A stretch of 64,000 nucleotides of DNA from Chamaea fasciata (lineage: Eukaryota > Chordata > Aves > Passeriformes > Sylviidae). Shown here piece by piece: positions 1-12,650 of the stretch (the stretch's first letter is position 1; every line of letters starts with the position of its first letter). The stretch covers positions 98,658,646 to 98,722,645 of the forward strand of contig JARCOQ010000003.1 in NCBI GenBank assembly GCA_029207755.1, written 5' to 3'. The notes beneath the pieces were generated by a model. That model saw only the letters and a list, made by a program, of their open reading frames with translations. It had not been told where the DNA came from and ran no database searches. The translations under genes were made by a program, and so were the position numbers.

Positions 1-2000
1 TTCTATCAAGTGGAATTATTACAAAATGACTCAAATTTCTATGCTGAATCCTCTTTTGCTCTAAAATTCTGCTCAAAAGATTGAATACCAGAAGTATTTA
101 AAAAACCCAAATCCAAATCCCACACCGGCTTGGGTTCAGTTTTATTTAAGTCTATAATTATAAAGACATCAGTAAATCTTTGCCTCTCCTTCCTTTGACT
201 GAACTGTTATCCTTGCTCACACTCTTCTGTGCTGAAAAACCAAGATAGGCTCAATTCAGCCTTTGACCCCAACTTGATACCACCAGTGCCACCTCCTAGT
301 CACCTGCTCTGAAGCAGTGCTCTCTGAAAAGCTGCACACCAGACTACACTGTTTAGCATCCTTAACCCTCAGCTTCTTTAGAACTCCTTGTTCCAAGGAA
401 TGTATCCAAGGCCAGCTCCTGCTGATTTAATTCTTTACATTAAAAACCCTTTTTGACCCTTCTTGTTCTTCTTATTTTAATTGCCCTTTAAATACCAAAT
501 TCCCAATCAGCCTTTGCTTAGTTACACTAAGTCAAACAAATCATTCTAGCTACATACCCTTCATACTGCCAGCTCCCTCTAGTTATTCCTATGGTCACAT
601 GCAAGGAATTGTTCCTGAGCTCTGTAGAACTCAGATGAAGCTTCACAAAATTTCTTGTAATCTTGTACTTTAGGACTTGAAGAATAACTTTTGACACAAA
701 TCTATGACTGCCACTAGTAAACACCCGGTTATGAAATGTGTAATGATTAAAGGCAGTAAAATAATTTGGACATATGCTTAAGCATAACAGAACAAAGTGT
801 GGATCAGTGCTGCCAAACTTTGCAGTTAAAGGCTAGTAGAGTTAAATAACAAATATGCTCTAACATATCTTATTTGATATTAAGTACCTGTTGATACAGA
901 AACTCAAAATATTTTTTTACTAGCCTATTGATTGATACATATGAAACATGAATACATTGTAGTCTACTAGAGAAGCCCAGGATGAAGGGAAGTGAGCACT
1001 CCAATTTACTGGACTCATCTCACTAAGTAAACAACTTTTATCTGTGAACTGTCCCAGAACCTTGACTTTTGCACCAGCCCTCTGCTGATAAATGTCAAAA
1101 GTTCCCTGTGATAGATCTGGAAGAAGAAGAAAGCTGTATCTATTGTAAAGAAAGGAGTCAGTTCTGTCGAATAAGCACTATACCTATATCTTGTGAAGAA
1201 AAAGAAGCATTTGTTTTATTGATGTAGTAACAACCTAAATCTGAAGTACCACCTTTCCCTACATATTATAGCAACCACAGAGCAGTCTGCTTCATTTCTC
1301 ACACTCCTAGTTCTTTCAACAAAAAAGTGCTCTGTTATGCTGCTCTGATCTGATGTGTAATTTGTTCCTTTTTTCCACCAAGTGACTGATAAACCTGTTT
1401 CTGTTCTTACACAGCTTTCTCAGGCAGAACTGTGAGAGATTTCTTGGCAGATTTGCTGTTTCCATACGGTTCTAAATAGCAACTGCAAAAGCTTGTTAAT
1501 ATGACTGCATACTGGCTGACCAATTAGAAATAGTAACTGCACTAAAGATTTTTATGTGCTGCTTGTGGGGGAACATTCTTTAGTGATGATCCTCACAATA
1601 GTACTGGAGATAAATTAGAGATGAGGCAGACTCTAGAAATATATATAGAAATATATTGACACCTGAATTTTAACCTACTGATCATCACCGATTTTTTTCA
1701 AAATTATTTTAGATAATGTCAACCTGTTCAGCATGCTATAGTAACACACCATCAGTTAATAGTGGAAGACCTTCCACAAATTATATGCTACAAAGATGTT
1801 ATAGGCTGTGTCTTGTTCATTTCCACCAATCAAGCCCTCCTTTTAATTAATCATTCCCATTGTTCTCATAACTAAAAAAAGTAAACACCACTACAAGACA
1901 GATTGTGTATCAACAATAAAGGGCATCTTTGGAGCAAAAAACATGATCAACTTGCTTTTACAAAACTTATTATTTAAGAAGATACTTGGTTGGTACTTAC
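1..2000 (-). other. MBOAT2: MBOAT2 intron, 3' part truncated by the window edge
   Basis: Downstream of the catalytic-His exon I searched the minus strand for the C-terminal segments of the family (R-N-N-F-R-H-Y-F, the two last membrane segments, the charged tail) and found none. This stretch is therefore taken as intron, with the terminal exon(s) and 3' UTR off the left edge. It is AT-rich and no repeat was recognised. Confidence 0.7.
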
Positions 2001-2133
2001 AGCTCGTGCTGCTAGTGTCATTAGTACTCCTGTTAAAAATGTTAAATAATATCCTGGATAAACCCCATGCCAGATGGCAGAAAGAATGAAGGTTTGGATC
2101 GTTGGGCTGAAGGTGGCTCGCTCATAGCACACT
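2001..2133 (-). CDS. MBOAT2: MBOAT2 exon, roughly residues 352-395, with the catalytic histidine
   Basis: The 133-nt exon begins with A completing Arg, then VCYERATFSPTIQTFILSAI, WHGVYPGYYLTFLTGVLMTL and AARA, ending before a GTAAGT donor in phase 0. W-H-G-V-Y-P-G-Y-Y-x-x-F is family motif B, and its His (near position 373 of the human protein by my count) is the catalytic residue. All motif residues are intact. The segment is hydrophobic, consistent with the buried active-site helices. The next exon would encode the R-N-N-F-R-H-Y-F region and is not in the window. Confidence 0.98.
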
Positions 2134-4302
2134 CTAGCAAGTCAGAAACAATTCAAGATAAGTAACATGAAACAAATCACCCACAGTCTTCCCAGCTATC
2201 ATCGGTACCAGTTTCATCTCCAACACAGAAGTTTCAATGCAATTGGAGTTTTCTATTATTTAATAATGTTGTCACTCTATTATAGAAAACGCTATTCACA
2301 GCTCCCAATTCCAGCCCTCAGTGCTAAACTTGTGCTCAGTGCCATCACACATGGTCCTTATTCCTAATGAAGTGATATACAAGCATCCAAAGATGAGTTT
2401 TGGCATTAGTAAGTGATCTTGAGCCATCAAAGAATGTGTCTGGAAAGCTGCACTGGAAGACACAAACTACCCCCAGATTCTTGGGGTAAGTCAGGTACAT
2501 GTTTTCCATAAAATAAGAGCAGCTTATAGGAGCAGGGGAAAACTAACAACTGCCTTCAAATTTGAATAAGAAAGAAGCTACAGTTGAAAATGTGTCTGTG
2601 TGACACAATTAGGTGAGCATGACGATGAAATTGTAATAAATACTCTAGTGCTGAGAGAGTATCAAATAAGGAGAATGCTGAACTCTGTGTTATTTTAAAA
2701 TTGAGACTGAATTACTAGGCAAGGTCCTATAATAAGGAATTCTAGAAGGAAGAAGGGAAAAAGGAATCCAAGAAAGGTGGTTTCTAGAAGACAACATTAT
2801 ATGACACAATGACAAACCATCATGATGTGGAAGAATGATAGGAAACATGGTAAGGTCCTGATAAGGCTTCCTCAAGAGTTCTTTAATGCCTTTAATTATC
2901 TGAAAACCAAAAAGCAATAGGAAATATGGAAACAGATACAAACTAAAAAAGCAAAAATAAACACCACAAGCATGCATGAGCACAAATCTACAGCTAACAT
3001 ATAAAAATGAGTTTTACCTAAAAAGGCTATAGACAGCAACATGTAAAAAGATTTTATAACCACATAGCAAGTAACAGAGAAAGAGAAGAGAATGCACATC
3101 TGTTATTCAAAGATGACAAGCTAATGATACCGAGAGCCACAACATCCACTACTAACCTAACTACTTTACTGCAACTTCCACATAAAGAAAAGATTACTGA
3201 AACCTACTGATGTAGTCAATGTTGCAGAACGGAAGGTAAAAAGACAGGATCTGAATAGGGGAAGATTAAAAGTGTAATTTGCTAATTCAGTTTATTCCAG
3301 TCAAATAGATGGAGTACGTTTTATCTTATGAGGTCTTCAGTGGGATATGTGCCCAACACCCTCCTCTTCCTAAAGGGCTTCACTCACAGTGGCAATTAAG
3401 ATGAGAACATGGGGCTGGCATAATACTCAAAACTCTCTGAGGACATTTGCCCCAAACAGATCACCTTAAAGAGGAAAGCAACATTGGGCAGGCTGAATAA
3501 TAAACAGAGACATTTTTGACAAAGAATCTGTCAGCCTCAGGAGCACCAAAGCATTAGGAAAATTTGCAGTGAATCAGGGAGACATGTTGGAGGAAAATAT
3601 TTTTCATCAAAACCTTGTTTAACACTGCCAGAAGTCACCTCACCAAGTCACCCCTGTCTTGGCCAAGACAGAGAGTAGCTGCATCCAAATAGAGGCCTGT
3701 CAGTGCAGTGCACCATACCAGGGAGCAGTGTCTCATCCCTGTCAGCTGCAGGCACATGGATTTGTGCCATGCTTTCCTATGGGGCATGTGATAGCAGTAG
3801 ATTCACATCAAGCTGGAGCACCCACATTTCCCACAGGCAGTGCATGCAAGCAGGGTTTTGTATCCCACACATCCTTAGGAGAGGAGATGCAGTTTGCATG
3901 TATTTGTGTACATACACGTGTGCTTCTTAATTGGCTTGGGATTAGTTACAGAAGAGTGTTTAAAAATGTTTATTACACCAAAGCACTGAACACATGCAAA
4001 ATGTTATGTGTTCTAATACTGCTATTAATTCAAAATGTATATGACTGGTGGCTAATTACATTTCATTAATAAAGTAATACCAAGTCTCCAATCTTTATTT
4101 GGTTTAAAGTACTGAAACTGTACCTGGAAAGCATTCAGGAGAGAACAAAACTCACTAAAATAACTAAGCAAATTTCAGCTGTATCAATGCAAGTGAGGTA
4201 AAACAGTACCCAAAAAAAATCATCGGATTTCAATTTCAAAGAGTCAAAAGTAAACTTAAATGCTTCCATGGATTTGGCAATAATAAATAATGTTCAAATG
4301 CT

Positions 4303-4378
4303 TCATTTGATGATCCTAAAAACAAACCAAGGAAATATGGTCATACTTCCTTGGTTTGTTTTTAGGATCATCAAATGA
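4303..4378. repeat. Perfect 32-bp inverted repeat with 12-nt spacer
   Basis: The left arm at 4303-4334 (begins TCATTTGATGATCC) is the exact reverse complement of the right arm at 4347-4378 (ends GGATCATCAAATGA). The spacer is 4335-4346, and pairing stops at the next base on the outside. The octamer ATATGGTC is in the spacer (4335-4342) and again just beyond the right arm (4388-4395). It would fold into a 32-bp hairpin in DNA or in the MBOAT2 pre-mRNA. I do not recognise it as a known transposon terminal repeat. Confidence 0.95.
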
Positions 4379-4854
4379 TATATGGATATATGGTCTCAAC
4401 CCATTTCACAACAGATTGAGCAAATCTATTCAAATATAGGTGGTTCAGGTTATCCATAATGCTCTAAAAGTGGGAAGATGCATCAAATGTTAAACAAGAT
4501 ACTGTTTTCAGCCTGGTTCTATAATTTCTTTACGAACTTAGGTGGTAGACTGAGAAGTATTTTTTCCACCTTGTCTTCCCTTCCTTTTTTGAGGTGGAAG
4601 GTGGGATGGACGAGATTGGCACTGTTTTCTTAGTAGAGAGCACTAGAATCCAAAATGATCTTGGCAGACTTGAAGGCTGTTCTGAAATCAACAAGATGAA
4701 GTCCAAAGCATAGAACATCTAACAAGAAAAGTGGAAGACAAAAACCAGTACCATTCCTGAAACATTACTGAAAAAGCATAGCTGAGTATGAATATGGATC
4801 AACAGTATGAAACACTGAGTATTAGCTAAGCATGAATCAACAGTAGGTTGTTGC

Positions 4855-4872
4855 AAAAAAAAAAAAAAAAAA
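4855..4872. repeat. A18 homopolymer
   Basis: An uninterrupted A18 with no retrogene or SINE body recognisable upstream. Confidence 0.9.
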
Positions 4873-6907
4873 GACAGATATAACACCTTTTCTAATACAT
4901 CACAGTATTACCCAAAGAAAATAATTATAACTAATCCACTCAAAATAATCAACTCTGCCTCTAAAAAGCCAGGGAAAAACCTTGAAGGTCTTAGCAGAAG
5001 TACTACATCTAATCTAAGATGACAGGAAGTTTGAAAAGATTTTAGAATTGAGCAACAAGATCCACAGAGGTTTTGGAAACATGACCAGAGACAAATGGGA
5101 TGAAATGGTTTCTTTGGAAAAGAGAAAGAATGGGCTGAGGGGGAACATAACAGCTCTCCCAGCCAGGAAACATTATAATGATATATTGTTGATATATGCT
5201 ACTATGTAAATATCTGTTTTAACTTACATGCCTGTAACAATAATTGCTTTAAATTGCTGTATATATGATCTACATTAAATATTTACTAAACCTCTTTGTG
5301 ATCTTTAGGTCCATTAACTGTCTTTTTTACACGTTTGTTTTTACATACAATCAGGGTTTAACTGATGGTCCAGTTTCTAGCAATTATCAGAAAAGAACAG
5401 AACAAATGCTAATGTCGTATTTCATGTGGGATAAATGGCTAAAGTTTTAAGTACTTCTTTAAATGGTAAAAAAGTGTGGCATTAAAAGTGGATGTTTAAG
5501 GTAATCCATGAGCTTTGTCCTCTACGCAAATGGTTCGAGCACTGCAACTAATCAAATGATTACTAACAAAATATATATTCTCTACCACTATTTACAGACC
5601 TCATATATGATCAGCTGAAACAATTTCTTACTTGCAACAATTCTTTCACAGGACATCCACCTTTCCACACCCTTTCACTTTGACAGAATCAATTTAGACT
5701 ATCCCCACGGATTCTTCTATTATTGTTTTAAAAAATACTTATTAAAGGAGATGCTTTAATTTTTCTTCACATCCTGTTTCATTATCCCCCTGGGAAATTG
5801 ATTTTCATTTCTTTTCTTTCAATTTTAAACAGAAACATTATGCTTCTTCACTAATAATTTTAGTTTAGAATCATTCCATTAAGGAAATTTGAAAGTTTGT
5901 TGAAATACAACCTTTTCCTATTATGTTTTAATACTCTCAAACTTCTGTTCTTTAACTAAATCAAAATAGCTAAATTATATATTTGGTTTTTGAAATGCTA
6001 CATTTCAATATCTGCAAACACACAATTTTTTGCTGACTGTCCTAGCAACAGATTCCATTGACTATTGAGACAACCAGAATAATCACATAAAATTCAATTT
6101 CTTTTTTAAATTGGGTGAGCAAAATATTTAGGGATGAAATTATGGAAGAAAGAGAACATACTATGAAGAAATCTGATGGAAGAGACATCCTGTTGCCAGC
6201 TATCCTAGAACAAGGGGCAAAGTCCTCTAAGTAATCCCAAGAAAGGGGTCTCAGTTAAACCTGCACCTGTGGACAGGAGATCAACTCAGCAGTCTGACTG
6301 GAAGGGAAACAACACGCACATGCTACTCAAGAACACTTCTACTTTCTCCTTACCACAAAGAATCAAAATGAAGTAGTTCACAGGGCACTGTACCTGTTTC
6401 CCAGGCAAGGAAAAAGAGTGCAGCTGAGAGAGATTCATTTGGAATTTTTGCTGACAGCCATTGTAGGGTTTGATGTCTGTCATGCAGTCATAATGGAAGG
6501 AGCACAGAAAGTTCTCTCACAGAATGTATGGAAGTTCCTGTTCCACTCTCTGGCTAAAAATAATGCAGAGCTTTCACAGGCTGAGATGTACACTTTGCCT
6601 GCTGCTCTCAGCAACATGCACTGGCTGAATGCTAAGAGCGGGGAAAAAAGACACCTCCACAGATTAACATTTAGGTTCCCTACGGCCTGTGAAGAAAAAC
6701 AGTTTCTATCATAACCTGATAGTTTACACTAAGAGAGAAGTCCTAAACTCAGAGGCTTTAATTCAAGTATTACAAGAACAATCTCCTGTAGAGTCGCTAA
6801 ACAAGAGATGTTTTGTGGGAGTTAGCTTCAAATGTTATACCATCTTCAAAGAAACATTTATCTAAGAAACTTCAGTGGAAAAAAAAATTCCTTTAAGAAA
6901 TAAATAC

Positions 6908-6972
6908 CTTTTGAGCCAAAGTGCTGTTTGGATATTCCAGTTATCAAGAAACATCTTGAAACTTGTGGAAAA
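6908..6972 (-). CDS. MBOAT2: MBOAT2 exon, roughly residues 330-351 (conserved Asn region)
   Basis: The 65-nt exon encodes FSTSFKMFLDNWNIQTALWL, then Lys and AG of an Arg codon; the donor is GTATTT. The D-N-W-N-I-Q-T segment lies about 31-33 residues before the catalytic His in the next exon. That is where MBOAT enzymes place the invariant active-site Asn; which of the two Asn corresponds is inferred, not shown. The first residue is Phe where human has Met, from memory. Confidence 0.96.
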
Positions 6973-7316
6973 CTGTAAAGTAAAACAAACTAATTATTTC
7001 CATAATTGCATAGTGTCACAATGTGTCTCAAAATTCTTGTGTATAAATTATACATCCTCCCATACAATTCTGTGATGAGTTGAGTAAGGTATTTACCCAA
7101 CCACTTATAGCCACAAAATATTTTGGAAGTCAATTGACAAGTAGAACATGTTCAAAACAGGCTGTTTTCCACCCTTTTCTAAAGGTGTGAACACATCATT
7201 TCTGCCTTAAAACACACTCACTATCTAAAGGAATGAATGTGTAGGAAAAGTTACTGAAATTAAGAGCGACTATCTACATGGGCATGTAGGTTTTTTTGAA
7301 AGAATCAGAAACAAAC
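6973..7316 (-). other. MBOAT2: MBOAT2 intron, 344 nt
   Basis: This is the smallest intron in the window, with donor GTTTGT and acceptor TTTACTTTACAG. I see no element in it. Confidence 0.9.
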
Positions 7317-7420
7317 CTCTATTTGCTGGATTCTCAGATTTGATATTAGATCCCAACGTGTAGCTCCATTTTTATCGTAGCCTCTAAAACCAAACCCTGC
7401 TGCATTATTAATTGCATCTG
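7317..7420 (-). CDS. MBOAT2: MBOAT2 exon, roughly residues 295-329, with the W-D motif
   Basis: The 104-nt exon encodes (A)DAINNAAGFGFRGYDKNG then ATRWDLISNLRIQQIE. The A-D-A-I-N-N-A-A-G-F-G-F block and the R-W-D motif (family motif A of lysophospholipid MBOATs) are intact. It leaves through an atypical donor, GTTTGT, after the Glu codon in phase 0. The following intron is only 344 nt. Confidence 0.98.
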
Positions 7421-9834
7421 CTGCAATGAGACAAGAAGAAAGAAGTTAATTATAAACTGTATTACAAATTGTGCATCACACATGTAGTTTGTTCAAAACA
7501 TTTATCACATTTTAAAGACTGCATTTATTTTTTTTTTCTTTTAAATACTGAGGATCACTTGAACAAACAAAAAACAATCCAAGCAACACTGGCTTCCAAT
7601 TCAAAAATTGAGCAAAAGCATAAGAATGAGAGGTAGCACTAGCTACTTCCCAGTGCAGATGTTCCGTGTCTCCCATACCACCTACTTAGACTTGCTTGAG
7701 CAATCAGACAGAAAAACTCAATGAGATGGATCAAGACTACAAAACAGTGGCTGGCTGTAATGATTTGAGACAGCTGCTCAGTGCTCAGATGCAGGTCTTT
7801 GGTCTTCATTATGCAGCAACAGTGATGCTTAAAGCATAAAGATTAAATTGTGATGCCCTCTAGGCAGGTGCACATTCACAGCACCTCACGGAGAGCAGTG
7901 CAAACCTAACAGAAGAAAACAGTAATTTTCTAAGGAATGCAGAGCTTGTCAAACTTCCACTAATGGCACAAGGCCACTGTTACACCACCTTTGAATGTGA
8001 AGTGTATACAGTGCATGTCAAAGGTCAGATGTTCTAAGCAAACAATATTTTTCCCCTAGGAGCAAAAGCTGCTACTGTCATCTGGACTATGCAGGAAAAT
8101 ACATGGGATTTTCAGAGGCAGAAAGTGACTGCCTGTCACTTTCAGTCATCACCTTCACCTGAGCTTTGTTAGCTCAGACACTAACATTTCCTCAATTGTA
8201 TTTTTCAAATTAGGATGAGCACATACAAGGAAATAAGGTGGTTTTGAATTTATAATGTTTTCCTTTATTGTGAAATTTTTTAAGAACATCTTTGACAACA
8301 AAATTTTCTGCCTTACATCTGATGTTGCTATGCCAACTTCAAACACTGGACAATAGTTTTATGCTCAATTAGAAAACAGTTGGAGACACAAACTCCATAA
8401 TCTTTTGCAAGCTAGAATGCAAAGATCGTAACTGGATTAAGCATTCATTTTATTAACTAGCCTTTTAGTATTCATTTTAAGTAATTAATTTCATTAACAC
8501 ATTCTTTTAAAAAGTGTAAATGATAGTAATGTACAACTCAAAGGTGTAACATCCAGTAAAACTGTTAAAGCCCCTCACATTCTACTTCTACCATTGTAAG
8601 TTTAGATGAGACAAAGTGGAAGGAGGAAGACTAACAAACTAGAAGTACAGAGTTGGCACAGTTTATTTTCTTTGGTATTTGTCATAAGAATGCTAGCTCT
8701 ATATTGCTAGCAAGTATAGCAAGTGCACAAGGAGGAATCCAACTGAAGCATTAAAGGCAAAAAAAGCTCAACTAAGATTATTCACTTTTCAGATGACTAC
8801 TGCTATTTAGAGATGATGATATGGGTGTATAAGAGCACAATATTCAAAAGTATTTCTTTCCACAACAAGCCCCAGAACTACTATATCCAGACAAGCTGAA
8901 AGCATTTCATTCATTGACCAGGAATGAAACCAGCAGCTGTAAATGAGTCATGCTGCTCTGCTATCCTAAAGCTTGCTTTATTGCATTGTTCCCACAGATT
9001 CTCTCTCAAAAGAACTATGAGACAAATACGTAAAACTGGAGAGGAGGAGGAAGCTGATGAAATCTGTTGTGTGAGCTACTTTCAAGATGTCAGCTTACTT
9101 AAATAAAGCATCTTCCTGTTGTATGTGTCGTTTTTTTACAAGAAGCATGAAGGGAAATGCAAAATATTCTTTAAACAACATAATGTAATCAAGAGTCTTA
9201 AATAAGTTACTAAGGATGTTAACCCAACAGTCATTCAAATTTTTAGTGAAAAAAGACTAAAACTGAAATGTCACCCATCAAATTTTGAAAATGCCACCTT
9301 ACTATTAACAACAGTATCATGCATTTGAATTCCAAAGTATTTATTTTCCTTCATGATCAAACAACATCAAGCAAATTACATATAACTAACCACAGAAAGA
9401 GGTTAAAATTAACTTTGAAGAGATGCCAAAAATAAAGATATAAAAATAAATTTTAAAAACAACAAACAATCAAAAAGGGATTGTACATCAGACTAGATTT
9501 ACTAATTTTTTTCTTTTTTTTAAAGTTATTGTTCATTGAAACACTATCCCTCTCCAAAACTCCTTATGCTTCACTCAGACTTGTAAAGGAGATCTCATTT
9601 GCAACACTCTCCCGACACTGTGCTTACACTTCTGGTAGCTTTTGTTTCTCAAAAAAAGAGAGACACTGCTCAATGTACTTAATACCTTGAAAGACTTTAA
9701 TGCAATCAGGTTTTCCTAAGGCCTCAAGAGGGCACTGCCACTTTTTAATACGCACTTAAGTGTGCACATCTCAGATGACTCTAAATACATGCTCTTTCTG
9801 TTATCATTGTATTTTTAAACATATTTAAACTTAC
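7421..9834 (-). other. MBOAT2: MBOAT2 intron, 2.4 kb
   Basis: This intron has a GTAAGT donor and a strong pyrimidine-rich acceptor (CTTCTTGTCTCATTGCAG). It is AT-rich unique sequence. I see no gene and no recognisable repeat. Confidence 0.85.
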
Positions 9835-10027
9835 CTAAAGTCCATGCAAAATAATACTTGGGTCTGGCAGCCATAAGAGACACATATAGGTAGAAAAACC
9901 TTACAGGCCACGATGCTGTAGCTCTGAAGTTATCATCAATGTTGTATTCCACAGGCAAAGTTTTTGTAATAGTCATGTGGAAGAGTAAGGACAGTCCACA
10001 GATCAAGAGTTTCTGTGCCACAGCTAT
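9835..10027 (-). CDS. MBOAT2: MBOAT2 exon, roughly residues 231-295
   Basis: The 193-nt exon is entered in phase 0 after TTTTCAG. It reads IAVAQKLLICGLSLLFHMTI, TKTLPVEYNIDDNFRATASW and PVRFFYLYVSLMAARPKYYF, then AWTL, with a final G shared with the next exon (donor GTAAGT). It carries two hydrophobic membrane segments. The R-P-K-Y-Y-F-A-W-T-L block is conserved across lysophospholipid MBOATs and leads into the active-site region. Confidence 0.98.
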
Positions 10028-12215
10028 CTGAAAATTTAAGATGGGACATTCTGTAAGTTTCATTTTTTTATCCTCTAGAAACGAAGGAAAGTTATAATCT
10101 TCCTTCCCTATAGAGATATATGCATACGCTAATTTTTCAGTAATATATGCACTAGCAACTTTAAAACAGTTTATAAAAAAATCTCTATTTTATAGAGACT
10201 TGAGGAATATTTTTATATTGACTAATATTGATCAAGCATTACTTCTGGCCAACACAACAAATTCAGTCTGACTACAGTGAGTCTCTAAAAGTCCTTTTAA
10301 TAGCCAGAGCACCTTTTGCAACTCAATTTTGTTTTCTTATTTTCTTGTCAAATTAATGAAGCAATTAAGTTGTTAAGACATCATAACATAAAACACGTAA
10401 TCTAGGACAAAGTAATATTATTACTGCAGAGATTCCAAAACAATGGCAAAACCTCAGTTTCTTTTCAGGACCCTTTGGCATAATGCAGGTGTTCAATTGC
10501 TGCCCAACTCAAAGCATCCATCATCTCTGTTAGATTATCACAGCACCTAAATTCTAAACCAACTAAAAAACTGAAATGATTCACAAATTTCAGCCCAAAT
10601 TTCAACCAATCAGTTCAAGATAGACCTGTTTTCCTAATCAGAGTGATCAAGCTACAATGGGACAAAAAATACACTCACAGATGTGTGTTGTTCAGATAGG
10701 ACCTAGTCAAATTTTCTCAAAACTCAGCTTTGCTATAACCACCACAGTAAAGAGTTTGTATTCGCAGTAGAACTTTTCTAAGGTTCTATTATAAAACATA
10801 CAGATAGCAATATACACCTGACATTGACTGCTCTAAGTCACTAGTCTGATCCATATCCCAAGGACAGACACCATGTTTTGTGAAAGTCAGTAAGATACTA
10901 AAAACCAAGCACCAACAAAAGAGAAGTTTGAGAGCTAATTCATTTAAATGTAATTTTCAAGTTTTTATTTTATGTAATCTCGATATTTAAACATCACAGT
11001 TTTAATTTACATTACAATTATACAAAAACTAAACTTGAGAAGAAAGCAATCTACTTTTGTTTGAAGCATCAGAACAAAAATATAACCAGAATCTATCTGT
11101 CTATGCTGTTTCCAGTACACCCACCCAAACTTTTAAAGATAACATCCTGCTTCACTGAGAGTTCAGCTCCACAGTTTTAGTTTCAAAATAAAAGATTTCT
11201 TTTCAACTCTTTTCCATGATACAGAATGGAGCAGTAAATGTCCAACTGAAAGCACACACTTTGGCAAGACACAGTATCAAAGATTCACCCAGTTGCACAG
11301 AGGTAAGAAGTGGTACAACCTGATTAAAAAATTAGAATTGGAAAAGCTGTAAAACAGTGAGGGTACTTTTGGATATTGCTCTTGACTCAACTCAAAAGAT
11401 ATTTCAGAGAGGATCAGGAATACCAGCTACTTAAAAAAAATCAGCCAGATAGTTCAGGAGGCAACTACCTATTGGTTAAAGCTAATGCTTAATTATTTGT
11501 TTCTACTTGCTTTCTAGTAAACTTCATTTTAATACTTCATTCTATTACACGAGTTCAACATGAAGAGCATTTGTTTTCTAAAAACGTTCCTTTGTTAATC
11601 TAGAACTATTAATAATCTCTCTCTTTGGTACAGCAGGGGGAAAGTTCAGTTGACTTAACACCTTTCAGGATCTTAAGTAGAAATGAATGTTCATAAAATT
11701 AGTTCCTACTAAAACTAATGAATCTTTACTTCTGGTATGCAGTATCTGACAAATGCAAAAGTCTGGTACTTGTAGGTATCAGAAGGCATCACCCCAAGTT
11801 CTGAAGACATTTGCAAGGATTTAACTTTAAGGCCTAAGCCATAATTACAAGTCAATGTTCAATTCTGCAGGAGAAGCAATATTTATAAGCTGGTAGTAGT
11901 AATGTGCAAGTTAAAACATATAAAATAGGCTCTTTCCATCTGAAGATGACCACAAAGTCTCAAAAAATGTTTTGGACATTTATAATGTTATCTCTGTTCA
12001 AAGACCTGCTTTGTGCCACTGCCTCTATTTACCAATTTTTCTACTAGTAAACATGCCATTCACCTGCCATACAAATATGCTTTGTATTTCTCTGAAGGTT
12101 CTTAACTAAATTGTGGAGGTGAAAACATCTCTTTTAAGAAAGAGCATCAGGATTTCAACGAAATTTACTTTAAGAAAAAAAAATCAACACATACAGTACT
12201 CTGCCATAATTTAAC

Positions 12216-12232
12216 TTTTTTTTTTTTTTTTT
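12216..12232. repeat. T17 homopolymer
   Basis: An uninterrupted T17; no mobile element was recognised next to it. Confidence 0.9.
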
Positions 12233-12539
12233 AATTGTACTACTTCACTCAATAATTATAAATCCCAGCACACTGATATCACTTACAAGGATCAGGATCA
12301 GGGACAATAGTGTCCTTAGAAAACTGTAGTGGAGATAAATCTCCCACCTCTACAAAGACAGGGAGCTGCTGTTTCCAGACTGGTTTAAGCAGAGTTTCTG
12401 AAGGCCAAGCCAAACACAGGCTGAAATGCAAAGCAGAGTCCTGCCCTGCCTCCACTCCTTTGCTGGAGGTTTGGCTCATGCTCCTTAGGTTGAGTCAGAT
12501 TAGAGAAACAAATCAGATGAAAACCTAGATTTTTGGCAT

Positions 12540-12650
12540 TGGGGGGGGAGGCAGGGTGTATTGTTTGCTTGAAAATTTTGAAAATTTTTTGGTGGGAAGG
12601 TGTGGTTGTATGTTTGGTAGGTTTTGGTGGTTTATTGTTTGTTTTTTCAC
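12540..12650. repeat. GT-rich low-complexity tract
   Basis: A G8 run is followed by a stretch of TTTGG/TTGTTTG words on the plus strand. It is similar in composition to the tracts at 27690 and 51545. Confidence 0.8.

Larger units (their letters stand above)
2134..6907 (-). other. MBOAT2: MBOAT2 intron, 4.8 kb
   Basis: The donor is GTATTT and the acceptor TGACTTGCTAG. It contains the perfect 32-bp inverted repeat at 4303-4378 and an A18 tract at 4855-4872. Open frames at 3659-4069 and 6418-6714 on the plus strand have no recognisable protein features. No CR1 or LTR piece is apparent. Confidence 0.85.

Noticed and set aside
1..2000. Terminal coding exon of MBOAT2
   Set aside because: No minus-strand match to the expected C-terminal segments was found; the exon must lie beyond the left edge.
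6418..6714. Plus-strand 98-codon open frame
   Set aside because: Intronic, antisense to MBOAT2, with no recognisable motif; this length is expected by chance over 64 kb in six frames.
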